DNA of 64,000 nt from Casuarina equisetifolia (lineage: Eukaryota > Streptophyta > Magnoliopsida > Fagales > Casuarinaceae), in assembly GCA_028551475.1 (NCBI GenBank), contig CM052361.1:13275501-13339500 (forward strand), written 5' to 3'. Of this stretch, positions 13,353 through 26,430 are shown in pieces (position 1 is the first letter of the stretch; each line of letters opens with the position of its first letter). Both the position numbers and the translations under genes were made by a program. The notes under the pieces are model-generated. The model searched no databases. It was not told where the DNA came from and was given only the letters and a program-made list of their open reading frames with translations.

Positions 13353-15518
13353 ATGGAAGATAAGTTAGGGTTTATGAGATTGTTCTTTGGAGCTTTTTAA
13401 GGCTTTTGTGAGTTGGTGGGGTAAAATGCTACAACAAAACCAGTAGGATGTTTTATAAGGGAAATGAAACTGTCCATGTTCGCTGTCATGACTATTTATG
13501 AAAATAAAAATGATTCTATTTGGTTTATTAAAATTCGACGAAGCTAGTGGAACTATTTATTGGGTGGATTCATCTCTGAAAAATGACAATCAAAACGATG
13601 CATGAGAACTCTTCAGTGATAGAGTTGTCCTTGAAAAGACCTTTTATTTTGAGACTTGCAACATTGGTCTGACCTGCTTGATAATCTTGGTCCTCCTTGC
13701 ATGGTCCATTGTCATTCAAAAGCATCGAACAGGGGGAGGGATTTCGTTGTTTCAAAACAGGCCATTACCTTTCATTCTTGTCTCAATGTATATTGTACAA
13801 CATTGCGTTATTTAATGCTTGGGTGTGTTGTCAGCTGGGGTAAGGAGGATAATTAGCAATGGAATAGCGCCACAAGTGTCAAAAGTTGTATTATCATATA
13901 ATAAATACCTTTAATAAAGCTATTCAAAATAGAGAAGTGCTGAAAAAGAAAAAAATGATCTCTACCCCTCCACCCCTGAAACAAGTGGAAGAAATTTAGA
14001 GGGATCACTACGCCCTTACTGTTGAGGGTGACTTTTGAGTCATTCCTATTGCTGAAGCCTGGTCGTGCATGCCGCTTCCACTACTGGGGGTACAATGGAG
14101 CTGCCACAGAGACTTTCCCACTGCTGGTGGGTGGCTGTGAGTGCAAGCCACTCCGTTTCGCTTCCTTCCTAGAATTTGGTGGGCGTGGAAAGGGTGGCTT
14201 CATCCTCACTAGCCAGCACTGCTCTTTGAGGGTGATCATGCAACCCAATCCTTGTATTGCAGTTGTGGTGGGTTAAATGGCCACTAAAACCACCCCAACT
14301 GTCGTAATTTCTGGGGAGGGTGGGTGCTCATATAAGCTACCCATTGCCCCTTTTTCCCTTGGGGTTGAGGGATGTGGAGCCATCACCACAAAAAATGCGT
14401 GAGAGGTGAAGTCACCCTTGACATTTTCCCCTTATTTTTTTAAGTTCTCCTTTTTATTATCTTTTGGGCATATGCGGAAGTTTCATTAGTCTCTATTCAC
14501 AAGGATCTTCGTGATTTAAAAAAAAAAAAACAAATTGTTTAGCTCATTAGTCTTATGCAGAGAAGTCGTTGACTGACACTTGTACTGTAAAAAAGCTGCA
14601 CTAAAGAAATGATAAAATTTAGATCTTATTTCCAGAATTAAGAATTCATCCTTATCTATCGTCGAGTCAGAACTCAGGGACTTGGCGACAATTTCTCTTC
14701 TTAATATCTGAGCCATGCTGGTGTGTTATGCTATGTTGCATGTAACTTAGTTGGAAATAGTCTGGGCAGCAGAGTTGCATTTGATATATTGTGTGAAAAA
14801 GGGGGGTTGAGCTGTTCTAGCCCTTTCTCACTTCCCGCATCTGTCTACCTGCCAAATATGGGTTTCTTCTTTCATCCGATTGAAGTGCAATATTTCAGTG
14901 CCATAGGCATGTCTTAGTCTGTTGCTTATGATGCCGCACTTTGAGAGAATATGCTGTTGACTTTCTTAAAATTATCCCTGAAATCTTGAGTAGTCCAACA
15001 GCAAAAGGGAGAAGGAATAAAGTTGAACGTTGTAAGTGATGCATATGAGAAGTACACAGTTAAATTCTTTATTTATTTGCAGTCTATCTCTTTGTTAGTT
15101 TGGATTTCACTTGCCCATCATGTGGTCTGTATTTAGCTGCTTCGATGATGTGAACCTTATCATTTTTTGTTTGCTTGTGTGTATTCCTCTGTTTCTCTAC
15201 CCTGTTCTTCTTACTCTCACATTTTGGGCTTCGGCAATGTGCAGCTGGCACGACAAAGCAATATTGTTTGAGCAGTACCACTGGAAGAAGGCAATGGAAA
15301 AGAAGCAGCCGTATCAATTCATGGTAGTTCTTTACTTCCTATATCTGGAATTTGACAAAATTTGAGCTTAATTACCGTGATAATTTTTAATTATGCTTGT
15401 TATGATGTGACCAACTGATACTTTGTTCTCTTGGAACTTTACGTTGCTGCAGTGGAACAAGATAGACAAGGACATACGTGAGGCGTATTATTATGATTGG
15501 CCCATTTACTTCCCTTAG
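13158..15518 (+). CDS. Small plant mitochondrial complex I accessory subunit (At2g31490-type)
   Basis: Three exons, 13158-13309, 15245-15323 and 15453-15518, join in phase to a 98-residue protein. It begins MEKYFGNAYRGDPGIPHADQ, has one hydrophobic stretch at about residues 24-45 (NIWLGSAGFSAITWFNPYIW), then the charged sequence WHDKAILFEQYHWKKAMEKK, and ends EAYYYDWPIYFP. From memory this is the family of Arabidopsis At2g31490, a one-helix subunit found in plant respiratory complex I and sometimes equated with NDUFB4. The family match is strong; the exact mammalian equivalent is uncertain. The first intron starts directly in a CT microsatellite, two to three bases after the donor. All introns are GT-AG. 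Confidence 0.85.
13315..13352 (+). repeat. CT microsatellite at the 5' end of intron 1
   Basis: About 38 bp of CT repeats with one GT interruption, starting 5 bases after the splice donor at 13310. CT length variation here could affect splicing of the complex I subunit gene; this is an inference. Confidence 0.95.
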
Positions 15519-16950
15519 GCATTTCTTTCATATCAGCGTGCTTCTGCTGTGTAGTAATGAAGTTGAGGATAATGGGACTTGTGTAACTTGGATTTAAAGA
15601 CTTACGTAATGAAGTATTTCTTGATTGTAGTGTTTCATCTTTTGCCATTAGGCTTTGCACCCATTATTATAGAGGTTTACTCTTCTGCGGTGTTTCAAAG
15701 ATGTTTTGGACCATATGCTTGTCGACCATGCAGATGATGGCTGAACATTTCAAGGCTTATTAACGGACTTGATAACAGTACTGTAACATCACCGGCAAAT
15801 TCTGTAAATTTCGGTGCTATCTATCTCAGGGGCCACTTTACATGTGCTCAATCGATTGACAAAGAGTGGTAGGTCCTACACCTTCAGATACTTGCATCAA
15901 ACGTGCAAAGGAAGTGTATAATTTTTTCTTGTAAAAAATTAGAACCAATTACATGTTTTCTCCTCAAATTAAATAAAAAGAAAGAAAAAGAAGTTTTTTC
16001 GACTTTCATCTAATTTTCCTTGTATGAAGGGCTTGGAAGACAAGACAAACTGGAAATCAAACAAGAAATGAAAAAACCTGTGACTGGAAAGCATGATCAC
16101 ATCTAATCAATATGGAGCGAGGATGCTTCTTTCTAGTGTTAAGAGTCGAAATGAACTTGCTGGTTTATCAAGAATAGAAATTAAGGCATTCATTTCTGCG
16201 AACAATGGTTGAATGTTGGGGTCATTTGTGCTCCTGGTACTAGGCTTTCCATCAATGTAAATGAAGAATTTAAGCAGTTTCTGCTCATGAGTATGTGAAC
16301 TATCAACTTCTGTTTCCACTGTTCAACTTTATAGTAACGGCATGTTCATTTGTTTACCATTTCATATCTAGCACCCCTTGACCTCCTCAATGACAAATTT
16401 GGTTTAAAAAAAGGGTAATTTAGGGTTCATAGCAAGATGGAAATCCCAACATGAGTTTACAAGAATATAGTTGTTCTTTATTTTATTTTATTTTATTTTA
16501 ATTAGGTAAAAGCAGTGTTTGAGAATGGGTATCTCGCACCCCCACCATTTGGGGGTATCCCCCGATGGATCAATTAAAACGATCATTTGTTCTTTAAGTG
16601 CTCCTTAAAACAACTTCGGCATAAACTTTGTAAGAAAATTAAGATTCTACTATCTCCAAGAATTTTTATACGTAAATTTCTTTTCAAATTTGTTAAACAA
16701 CTTTAATTTACTTCAAAATTTTATGTAATTTTAAAAGACTGAAAAGCTTAAATTCGCTGTAATTTCATGAAGTATGTTGGTCCTGAAATTGAAAGATTGG
16801 TTTGTTCACCACAATGGGTAAATTTTGAACAGTAAGACTCACCATTTTTTTTCTTCTTCAGCTTCTTTCTTGTGCTCTTATCTCCAATCCGACGAACGAA
16901 GGGGACGGTTTTGCGTAAGCACTGTGACGGAACGCGAAGAGCAACTGTTG
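15519..16950. other. Intergenic region before the thylakoid lumen gene
   Basis: Holds the 3' UTR of the complex I subunit gene and the promoter of the next gene. A (TTTTA)n microsatellite lies at 16476-16501. No other feature was seen. Confidence 0.6.
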
Positions 16951-19151
16951 ATGGCGTATCTCCGTCTTCCTACTGCTTCAGGTCCTGCGTTTATGGTACC
17001 CGTCAGAGCGTCATCATCTCCTCTCACTCTACCACGCTTCCCTTCTCAACTCTCAACCAAATTCTCTAGCTGGGTCCTGTCGAAGTCTTTCAATCTCGTG
17101 CTCTCAGGGGCTCTCACGCTCGGACTCTCCCTTGGAGGCAAGCTTTTCTTTTTCTCTTAATCTCCATTCTGTTTCTTTTCGATTATTCTTAGTTTTTAAG
17201 TTCTATTAAGAAGGTTCTTCTATCTGAAATTCGATTCTTTCTGGTTTGAAAAGCTCATTGTTGCAACTGGTTTGTAAATTGATTAATATTTTAGATAAGA
17301 CTCTCTTGGTAGGTTGGGATAATCTTGGCTTATACTTCCCTATTGTTAGCCGTACATTGCACTTAGATTTTCGGTTCAGTTTCACCAAGAGTTTGTTGCT
17401 TACGCTGGAGTAGAGGATGGAATTGAAAGTTTAATGGCCTCGTTTGACAAAATTCCGAAGAAATTTAATTTTCATGAACATTCCAATTGATTCTCACTCC
17501 GTGCAAGAATCTAAACGCGCACCTTTCTCTGTAGCAATTATTGATAAGACACTGAACCTCAAATTTTCAACAAAAAGTTAGTACGTGGTGTCGATTTTAA
17601 GAGAAAATTTGACTGCTAGGCGAGCATATATAAGATGTGTTAAAGGGAACAGAGTTTATTGGATATCTTCTTATGTAAAACACTTTATGGATTCGACACC
17701 TAAGAATATCCACACATATTATTGTCGGTTCTCTTGGGAATTCTAATTCCTGGGAGTTTAAATCTCTAGAAATTATTAATTCTTGAGATTTAAGATTCTC
17801 AGCAGGTGAACGAACCCGAATGCCATTAGAACTTTTGCAAAAACCTGTTACAAGATTATTTTGAGCAGTTTATTGTTTTTTAGTGTGTTGAAAAAAAAAA
17901 CAAATCATGGTTATTTCTCATTTCCTGTCTATTCTTCTACAATGTGGGATGCTAGAAACCATTTTGTTTTGGGATATCATAAGAGGAAAGAATTAGAAAA
18001 TAAAAGAAAACTTTGTAGGAACCGGAGTTGCGGAGGCAAAAGTTGGGGTCAACAAGCCAGAATTGCTTCCCAAAAAGTTTAGTCCTGTCATTGATGTAGC
18101 AGGGTTCCTCTCTGACGGTCAGGTCTGCTTTCTTTCTTCTTGGTCTTTAATTCAGATCTTACCACAACCTTTGGTTATTTTATGAGAATTTTGTTCGTTC
18201 AATCTTTTTAGCTGATTTGTTTCCTTTTTCTTTTCCTCTTTTAGAACTTCATGTCTTTTTAGTTTTAGGACTGCTGTGTGAGTTTTCCTATTTCCATATA
18301 AGTCCCATAGGTTGCCAGTGGCCTATTTTCTAAATTCACTCATTCACCTAAACATGATGGGGACTTATTCGAAAGATGGTTGAGTGAAGAAATCTAGATA
18401 AGTTGCTCAGATATTTAGGTCTGTCTGCAGGAGAAAAGACTAGCTCAAGAGATTGGTGATATTGAAAAAGATACTGGATTCAAGTTGAGAGTTCTGGCCC
18501 AGAATTACCCTGATACACCAGGTATGCTTAATTATTTTGATCTTTTGGTTGGCAGACGGTTTGCTTCATCGGTTGTCATTCTTGATTCTTAATATTCCTT
18601 TTGTGTGATTTTGTTTTTCCTTTAAACAATGTCCTTCTGGCCTGTTCCTTATTAAAATCAACGGTCTTGTAGGACTGGCGATTAAAGATTTCTGGCAAGT
18701 GGATGATAGAACAATTGTCTTTGTTGCTGACCCAACCTTTGGTAAGATTCAAACTTGCTGCTTTCTTTTGAAACCTCTGCAAGGGTTATTTATATTTTGG
18801 CTTATCTGACCAGGTAATATATTGAACTTCAATGTGGGGGCTTCAGTTGATCTAGACATTCCACGTAGTTTCTGGAGCCGATTAGCAGGAAAATATGGAA
18901 ATATTTTTTATTGGAAAGAGAAGGTGAAGTGTTTTTGTTGTCGGGATCACTATATGTTTTTGGGGTTGATTGCCGTTTGCTTCTTTGTGCTGAGCTACAT
19001 TTTGTTTGGGTTACGCAATATTGTCTCACAAAGGGGTGGTGTTTTTCTGGCTATACAGGGGGAAGATGCATCGATTGAAGCAGCTGTAATGGCGATATCG
19101 AATTGCTTAAAAGAACCCGTAGGTCCAAACAACTGCTCTGAGGTAAAATAG
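16951..19151 (+). CDS. Thylakoid lumenal 15.0 kDa protein 2-like (TPM/UPF0603-type region)
   Basis: Six exons, 16951-17137, 18019-18122, 18431-18521, 18673-18741, 18814-18923 and 19059-19151, give 217 residues. The N-terminus is a two-step plastid targeting sequence: a Ser/Pro-rich transit peptide, then a hydrophobic lumen-type signal (about residues 48-64, LVLSGALTLGLSLGG) with a likely lumenal peptidase site at VAEA. The mature part has EKRLAQEIGDIEKDTGFKLR, LAQNYPDTPGLAIKDFWQVD and DLDIPRSFWSRLAGKYGN, and ends KEPVGPNNCSEVK. This matches, from memory, Arabidopsis At5g52970. Its precise role in the lumen is not settled. Intron 1 has a GC donor (GGAG|GCAAGC); the other introns are GT-AG. An in-frame upstream ATG at 16825 would bury the transit peptide, so 16951 is preferred. 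Confidence 0.9.
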
Positions 19152-22100
19152 TTGTACAATATAGTAGAAGAAAGTCCCCTCATTTTTACTCGTTGTCAGT
19201 TTCGTGACGCATATTGTAACCCTCTCATGATCTGTACAGCTGGGTGTGTTTATCATGTAATGTTACATTAAAGGAGGTAAATCATTTTGGTGCGTGTTTC
19301 CTGTCATATTGAATTACAGTGCTCAATATGGCAACGGATTGAGCAGCATTCCATATTTGTTACAATAATCGCTACCAGTTTTAGACTTCCAGTGTTTTTT
19401 GCAACATCGAAATTCTGAAAGGAGAGTAGAAGTAAGCAATTAGTCTTGTCAGGAAGGAGGCTAGGAAGAATGCAACAAGTTTCAACTTTGCACACTCAGT
19501 TTATGCAGATCACATCTTGGATTTGTTCCACCTAAGTGTTGTAAGTGTTAAAGTGAACAAAGAGACCTGGGAAACGGTGAAACCACTTTGATTCATAATC
19601 AAACATTCTACAAATGTTCAAGTAAAAAAACAAAAAAGATGGAAAGTAAGGTGTATATTCTAAAGCCTGTAGTGGGCCCTGTTTGTGTAATGGTGATGGG
19701 CTGTAATGGGCCCTATTTGTGTACATATAACAAATGGGCCTAATAAATATTACTTACAACATTCTCTCAAACTGATGGTCAATATAAATCGATTCCAAAG
19801 TCTTTGATGAAGTGATCCAACTAACAAAAACAAAACACCTATACTCTCAATTCTTATTTTGATCTATGTTAAGTTGGTGATCAAGATGATCAAAAATCTA
19901 CAAGAGGATATTGCATCTTCTTAGGTCCAAATATAATTTCTTGAATTTTAAAAAAATAAAAAATTGTTGTCCAATCAAGCACTGAAGCTAAATTTAAATG
20001 TTTTACAAATACTAAAATTGATATTTCCTATATGGTAAATACAACTTACCAATACATGCATGCTCCCATAACAACTCTTTGGGTGTTCATTAAGAAAGTT
20101 ATTTGATTTCTTGGCAACAATCCACCACATGGAATACTACTAACAAAAACAAAACACTTATACTCTTAACGGTTATTGTACTGCAGGTTGGATTGGTGAT
20201 TGCAACGTGTGAGAAGGAGGAGGCCCAAAGCCGTCGGGAGAAGTTTGTCATCCTTTGGAGGTGAACGGCAATAGGAATAAATCTTCCAATCTTCTAGAAG
20301 TTTTTAGTTGTTATTTTATTATACACTCATCGTCGTTGTTATTTCCATTGTAACTTACATTTCCTTTTATATCTTTCACTTGCATGCTTGCTTTGCATGT
20401 CCTATTAGGGCAAACTATCTTGTCAATGATGACCATACAATTGAGAATACAAGACTATTTGAATAGCCTAGCTTAATGATCAATCATGCTTAGATGTTTT
20501 TATGAAAAATCAGTTAAAATTATATAATTATTAACCATCATAGGATTAAGTGTATATGCTATCGAATATATTTTTTTATTTTTTTTTTTCTTATTTTTAT
20601 GTGATAGCTAAATATTTTTTCTAAGGTTTAAGTCTATGTCCTACACTTTGTACTTATATAAAATATAATTATTACATTTAGTATTATTATAATTAATAAA
20701 ATCTATCAAGATATTATCATTATTGCTTAAAAAGGAAAAAAAAATCTCGTAGAGTTAAACAGAGCGTACGCCTTGAGCATAAAAGGTTAGAGTTTATCGT
20801 AAAAAGGAAAAAGCGGCTGTGGTTGGAGTTGGGAGACACAATCATGGAGAGAGAAATGAAGACGAAATTTTAGGCAGACACAGGGAAAACAGATATGGAG
20901 AGAGAAAAAAGCACTGACATACTCTCAGCAGTGCAAAAGAGGTACCTATTAAGTATCGAGTGGATCCGATTCTCAAAATCATTTGCTCTTTTCAACAACC
21001 GGGCACTGAGGGACGAAGTGCATCGACCAACTTAGCATCGCTATTCCCAGTACTAAAGAATCCTCCAGACCTGATTTGATGCACAAGAACTACTCGATGT
21101 TCAAATACAAATACCTCCTTAACCTGTTCTAAGGATTTCATGAACCCCTGGATACTGGGGCAAAACCATGAATGTTGGCTGTGGGGGTCAGATGAGAACT
21201 TAAGCTATTTCTAATTACAATAAGTTTAGACTGACACCACAACCGCCGGATGAACTAGATAATCCAGTTTAATGGTGAATCACTTGACTTCGCCATCATC
21301 AATGATGTGATCACAAAGTGACCTTCCTTCACATGCTCTGGCAGCTTCTCTTTCGATAGATCAAAGTTTAATTAAATTCATCAAGTTCCGGAGCCGCAGC
21401 AGCAGGGAGTGGTCTAAATCTTCTTGTTTGGGAGTTCAGAAAAGTTGCCGTTGCATAAATCACCCTAGGAGTTAGATTTATATGCAGATGGTAGAGACCC
21501 AAGAGAGGGAAAAAACAGTTAAAGACATGCAAATACAGTAAATTAGATAAATTCGTTAGTAATACAACACCTTGAACTCGCTATAAGCTCCTAAAATTAT
21601 CAGTTTCATATTCTATTCCAGTATCTCAAAGGGAAGAATAAACCCCCAGTCCCATACGTTGATTCCAACACAAGTTCGCAACGAGGAAACGTGTTTCAAC
21701 AAAATAGATACATGCATACTGCCATGCTGTGCTATGGAAAACCCCATTCATTGTAGCGAAAGCACAACCGGTCAGCTGATACAAAAGGGGGCCTCTAAAC
21801 TCTTCCATGTTGGAACACACAGTTCGATTCTGCAAGTCTAGACATTTCCAAACTCAACCAAGTATAAGATTCTCCACTAAGTTCAATGTTACTTTATTAA
21901 TGTCTTTACAACAAAATACAACCTTTTTTGTTGGCCATCACAACCCTGAGTCTGAGGAATCATTTTGGAATCATTTGATAGCATTCAGTGTAGAGATGTG
22001 AAATAGCAGAAGTTCAAAGTGATGGAGAACCAATCCAGCAAATCCAGGACTTGGGAGTTTCAGAGCAGAGGGCATACACACGAACCATACCCATTGCATG

Positions 22101-23979
22101 ATATATCAAAGTTTCCGCCAGGAGTAGAAGGCTACCATATGATGATGAGCAATGGCTCCCAAATAAGGATCAAGCTACAACAACATTGCTAGATTTATTG
22201 ATTGTTCGTAACATGTTGGAGCCTTCCACAGCTTGATAATAAACAGTTGTACAGAACCAACGTCAAAAAAGTCACTTGGCACAAAAAATTAATTACTTGA
22301 ATGGAAATTCATTCCAAGAGTAGAGTTGCTCGTTATCCAGCTAATTTTTATCAACATAGCAATCGGTATGGTCCCTATAACATAAAAAAAGTATTTCTTT
22401 TTTTGGTACCATAGGTGACCGACCATTTCGGTCTCCACCCTTTTCTCTAGTATCCACATAATTTCTTGAGCCAGTAGTACTTTAAGAAAAGAAAAGTAAG
22501 AACAGGTACACCTTAAAGTAACTTTTAAGATTCAGATGGCATCAACGTGAGTTATGCAAAAGGAAAGCCAGTGAAGAGAAGCCGTATATCTTCCTACTAG
22601 CCACCAACCGTTTGACAATAGAGTTGCCAGAACCCCTCAATGATCTAAGCAACCAACCATTTGACAATTGAATTCCTAACCTCTTTTTTCCAGAAAAAAA
22701 GGGGCTAAATTTCATATATTCTAAGGGAATAATTGCCGGATTGTGATACATCTTTCCAAATATCCTCCCAGAATGAAGAAACCGAGTAAGAAGGAGAGGC
22801 AGGGCGGCAAGGTCATGGATAAACACATAGCAGATTCTCAAGAGTCAGCAACAACATAACCTCGAAAGTAAAAATTAAAATGGATATCCCAAGTACTTCT
22901 TCAAGTAACCAAAAATTAAGAACCGAAGGCAACAATATATGCCAACTATGATAAGCACACACTGAGAAGACCTCATGAATTAGACAAAACTGTTTACAAG
23001 CACTGGTTCACTTTTGTACGGCTGCATTATTTTTGTGCTGATCAAACACATTTTCTAACCAGACCAGACAGCGTACAATCTAAGATCAGAATTTACGTTA
23101 TTATTGCAAAAAACTTAAAGTAGGGACTTATGATTCCACTTGGATTAGCATAAGTTATGATCAAATAACAAACGCAACATTCCAACCACAATGTAAACAA
23201 GGTTATCTCATCACAACTAACATGTCTTGTTGATAATTTGATACCAGACCACAAGGGAAAACGAAACAGCAAATCAAAAAGCAAAATCTGGTCTGTCACA
23301 TGATGAATAAGCGCAATTCCATATTACTACATCCTGAACAACTAGATTCTATAAATTCCTAGAGTTTTATATACCGACAAACGCTTCAACTATAGTGAAG
23401 CAATGACAGAAAAAGACACAACTTATACCAAATATGTTTAATTAGAAACATGTATACATCCTGTAAGCATTAGGTTTCCCCTTCTTTCCCAAAATTTTCA
23501 TCAGTTATAAGTATACTTCTGCACAGATAGAAATGCATATGCATATATAGGGGTTCAATAACACTGGAACAAAATACTGAACCCAATGAGCACTCAAAAA
23601 CCAAAGACATTACAGCCTACACCAATATACACGGTCTGATGACATAACAAAAGATTGTAACACGTTATAGCATCCCAAGTGGAACACCCCCTGTAGTTGG
23701 GAAGCTACAGTAAGAGGATAAAAAATTGACGTAATGCAAACTGTTATATATTAGTTGCGTCATCGCAAAAAACATTATAAGTTTGTAACTCAGTAGTCAC
23801 TAAAATTTATGGTTCACTTAGCATCACCTCTATAATAAAATAAGAAGTCATGTAGGAGTATATCATTAGAAATATATGCATTTATTCAAAACCACGGAAG
23901 ATTCTAAAGTTAACTTTCATGTGGATATATCATATATACTAGAACAGCATATGGCTACTTTGTTTTTACATAAGTTTGA
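19152..23979. other. Long intergenic stretch with no recognised gene (except the exon-like block at 20187)
   Basis: Convergent spacer between the thylakoid lumen gene and the acylphosphatase gene. It includes two near-identical short copies of a TGGGCC-rich motif (about 19673-19690 and 19700-19718), AT-rich DNA from 20440 to 20720, and a pair of about 25-bp near-repeats at 22600-22625 and 22650-22675. ORFs in it are short and without domains. Confidence 0.5.
20187..20264 (+). other. Exon-like block: possible alternative last exon of the thylakoid lumen gene
   Basis: The sequence ACTGCAG is followed by an open frame of 25 codons and a TGA, reading VGLVIATCEKEE... EKFVILWR. The codons are GC-richer than the flanks. 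In the lumen protein gene the last exon contains GAG|GTAAAA just before its stop, a usable donor in phase 0, and this block has a phase-0 acceptor. Splicing would replace the final VK with 25 other residues. It could equally be the stranded last exon of a lost gene. I do not recognise the peptide. Confidence 0.3.
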
Positions 23980-25070
23980 TCAGACCGTTGGCTTTCGCTC
24001 AAAACTAGATCCAGGATCATCGCTGCTAGGAAAAACCTCCAGCCCAGTAACCACCGCAGCTGGCGGACCCCGGCGGCACCTTTGCTCCATCTCTTGGACT
24101 GCATCAGGTTTCCCAGAGAACAGAGCTTCCACCGTGCCATCCCTCTTGTTCCGCACCCAACCTTTAAGCCCCAGTTGGGAGGCATTCTCCACAGTCCAGT
24201 TCCTGTAGAACACCCCCTGCACCTGTCCCTTGATCACGACCCTTACCTGTACCTCAAATTCATGGTCAGGCGGCAGCATATAGATCAGGACAGAGGCAAT
24301 ATTCAGACACGATTGGATCAAAACCCATTATCGCAAAAATTTTCAATAAATCCGTATGACAGATAACAGGCGGTAAACCATGTGACTGAAAAACCTAGAG
24401 AACTCATCCTAAACAAACATCTTGCGTAAACCAGGAGAAGCAGTCAATACGGACAAAATTATAGATCAATTCATATTTTCGCAGTGCTCCCATACTCGGA
24501 TATGACTGTAAAACCTAAGAGAACACACACACACACACACACACACCCAATGATCACGACGTACGCAATGATTGCAAATTCACCCATCATTTGAACATGA
24601 TTGAAAACCTAACGACAGAGCCAATTATCACAAATCATCACAATTCCACACTAGCCTATTACTCTCATATGACTGATAATCCGTGAGAGACAGCCAAAAA
24701 AGATTATCCTAAACGAACGGTAAAGAAGAGAGAGATGGACACGAACCGTTTTGGTAGAGGGCTGGGTGGAGTCTTGAGCGGCGGCCTGAGTAGTAGTCAT
24801 GTGGGACAAAGAATGTCGAAAAGGAGGTAAACAAGGTTGGAACAGAGAATGAAGAGGAGGACAAGGAAGAAGAAGACGAGGGCAAAGCGGAAGAAGACGA
24901 TGAACAAGATGATGCCGAGGAAGATGGAGAAGGGGGAATCTAGAAGGACTACCAACACCATTGTTCTTCGGCGTGGTCCATTTCTGTGGAGAGTTCCGGG
25001 TTATGAGGAATCTTGTTGCACTGTGCTGGCTGAACAGTGGCCTCAGTGGTTGTGGAATTGGAATCGCCAT
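23980..25070 (-). CDS. Acylphosphatase with N-terminal organelle-targeting-like extension
   Basis: Exon 1 (24747-25070) and exon 2 (23980-24246) join in phase 0 to 196 residues. The C-terminal 90 residues are a complete acylphosphatase fold: VRVVIKGQVQGVFYR holds the phosphate-binding loop and catalytic arginine, and GWVRNKRDGTVEALFSG holds the catalytic asparagine. MEQRCRRGPPAAVVTGLEVF and a C-terminal SSFERKPTV follow. The enzyme hydrolyses acyl phosphates such as 1,3-bisphosphoglycerate. The first 90 residues are rich in Arg, Ser, Leu and Pro and nearly free of acid (MAIPIPQPLRPLFSQHSATR...), like a plastid or mitochondrial presequence. A second in-frame ATG at 24800 (MTTTQAAAQ) would give a 106-residue cytosolic form. 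From memory Arabidopsis At5g03370 also has an extension. Confidence 0.9.
24522..24546 (+). repeat. AC microsatellite in the acylphosphatase intron
   Basis: About 12 AC units in the only intron of the acylphosphatase gene. Confidence 0.95.
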
Positions 25071-26430
25071 TCAATCAAGTTGACTTTGATTCTAAAGTTG
25101 TTGTATAGGGCAACGTGCGATGCTTTGCTTCTCGAGGCTTCCGAGAACCATTGCTGATTAGCAAGTTTTAAGATTACGTTCAAGGCAGCATTAAAATAAC
25201 CCCTACTTCTTTTACAACATTGGTTAGTAATTATCTAAACCTAATTTTATTTATTGATTTTATAATATGGATGTTTGAAACATGTTAGTCATCAAACACA
25301 ATCTAGCTTAGCTTAGCTTAGCTTAGTTAGGAACAAATGTTATTTGAGACATTTAAGTTTTAAGTTCAATATTAAATACATTCATAAATATATGTGTCTA
25401 AAAAATAAAAATAAAACCCTTAAAAAACAGTTAATATAATTATATAAACATCCCAAAGCGGATCAATTATTTTATCAATTATTTGATAATAATTTAATTA
25501 TATTTCAAAAGATAAGTGATCAAAGATGCAACACAGAAAAAAAAAAATTCTTCAATCAAAATTAAGAGAATTGCAGGGAGTAGAATCCCAAAAAAAGAAT
25601 GATAATAACATTGATTAGTGATATCTAAAAAATTATGCTTAAAAGAAAAGAAAAGAAAAGAAAAATCTAAGAGTACACATTCATTTGTAGAAAAAAGCAC
25701 TTGCCCATGCTCTACTAATGCTTAATTAATCAAAGATCTTTTCCTGCTGCACTACCAACAAACTTGACTAATTCAAATAACGTGTTAATATGGAACGTTT
25801 TAGTATAATAATGCAACGTGATGCCTTAAATTGTCACTCTCACACTCGTATGGCTTAATGTCTCTTACACATAATGCTCTACTAATGCTTAGTGGCTTAA
25901 TGACTAATTCAAACACTCGTATGGCTTAATGTCTCTTACTCCAATTTACTTTCGCTTTTACTGTTATACCAGAATGAGTATTGGATAACCTAACTCAGGT
26001 GGATGTCATTAATCAACGACTTTTTGCCATACTCACACCTGTATGGCAGCAGTCAGGGTCATGTGTTCTGTTTCCACGCTAAAGAAAGTGATATTGGATT
26101 GACTTTTACTGTATCATTAGACCTAATCATACTGAATCACTATCTTTAGACCTATTTATTGGTTTGCTGCTTGTCACGTGTCCTTTCCTAGTTTCTGTCG
26201 GTTAGCCCAATTAACCCGAAAGCAATAGCTACTGTACATCAACTCACATTTTTTAGTGTACTTCAAATTTCTTTGTTACGATCGAAAGAGGGGTCTCGCT
26301 ATAGGTAATAATTGAATTGTAGCTCAAGGTCTCCTCACCTCCAAGCCTCCAACCCCAAACCTTTGCCTTCATCCATATACATTGGAAGTTTCTTTCCAGC
26401 AATAACTCCAACTTTTTCTCAATTAGACCT
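25071..26430. other. AT-rich intergenic DNA with short repeats
   Basis: Holds the acylphosphatase promoter, an (AGCTT)n pentanucleotide tract at 25303-25327, and two copies of CACTCGTATGGCTTAATGTC (about 25843-25862 and 25914-25933), with related TCTACTAATGCTTA copies nearby. No gene was recognised. Confidence 0.7.
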
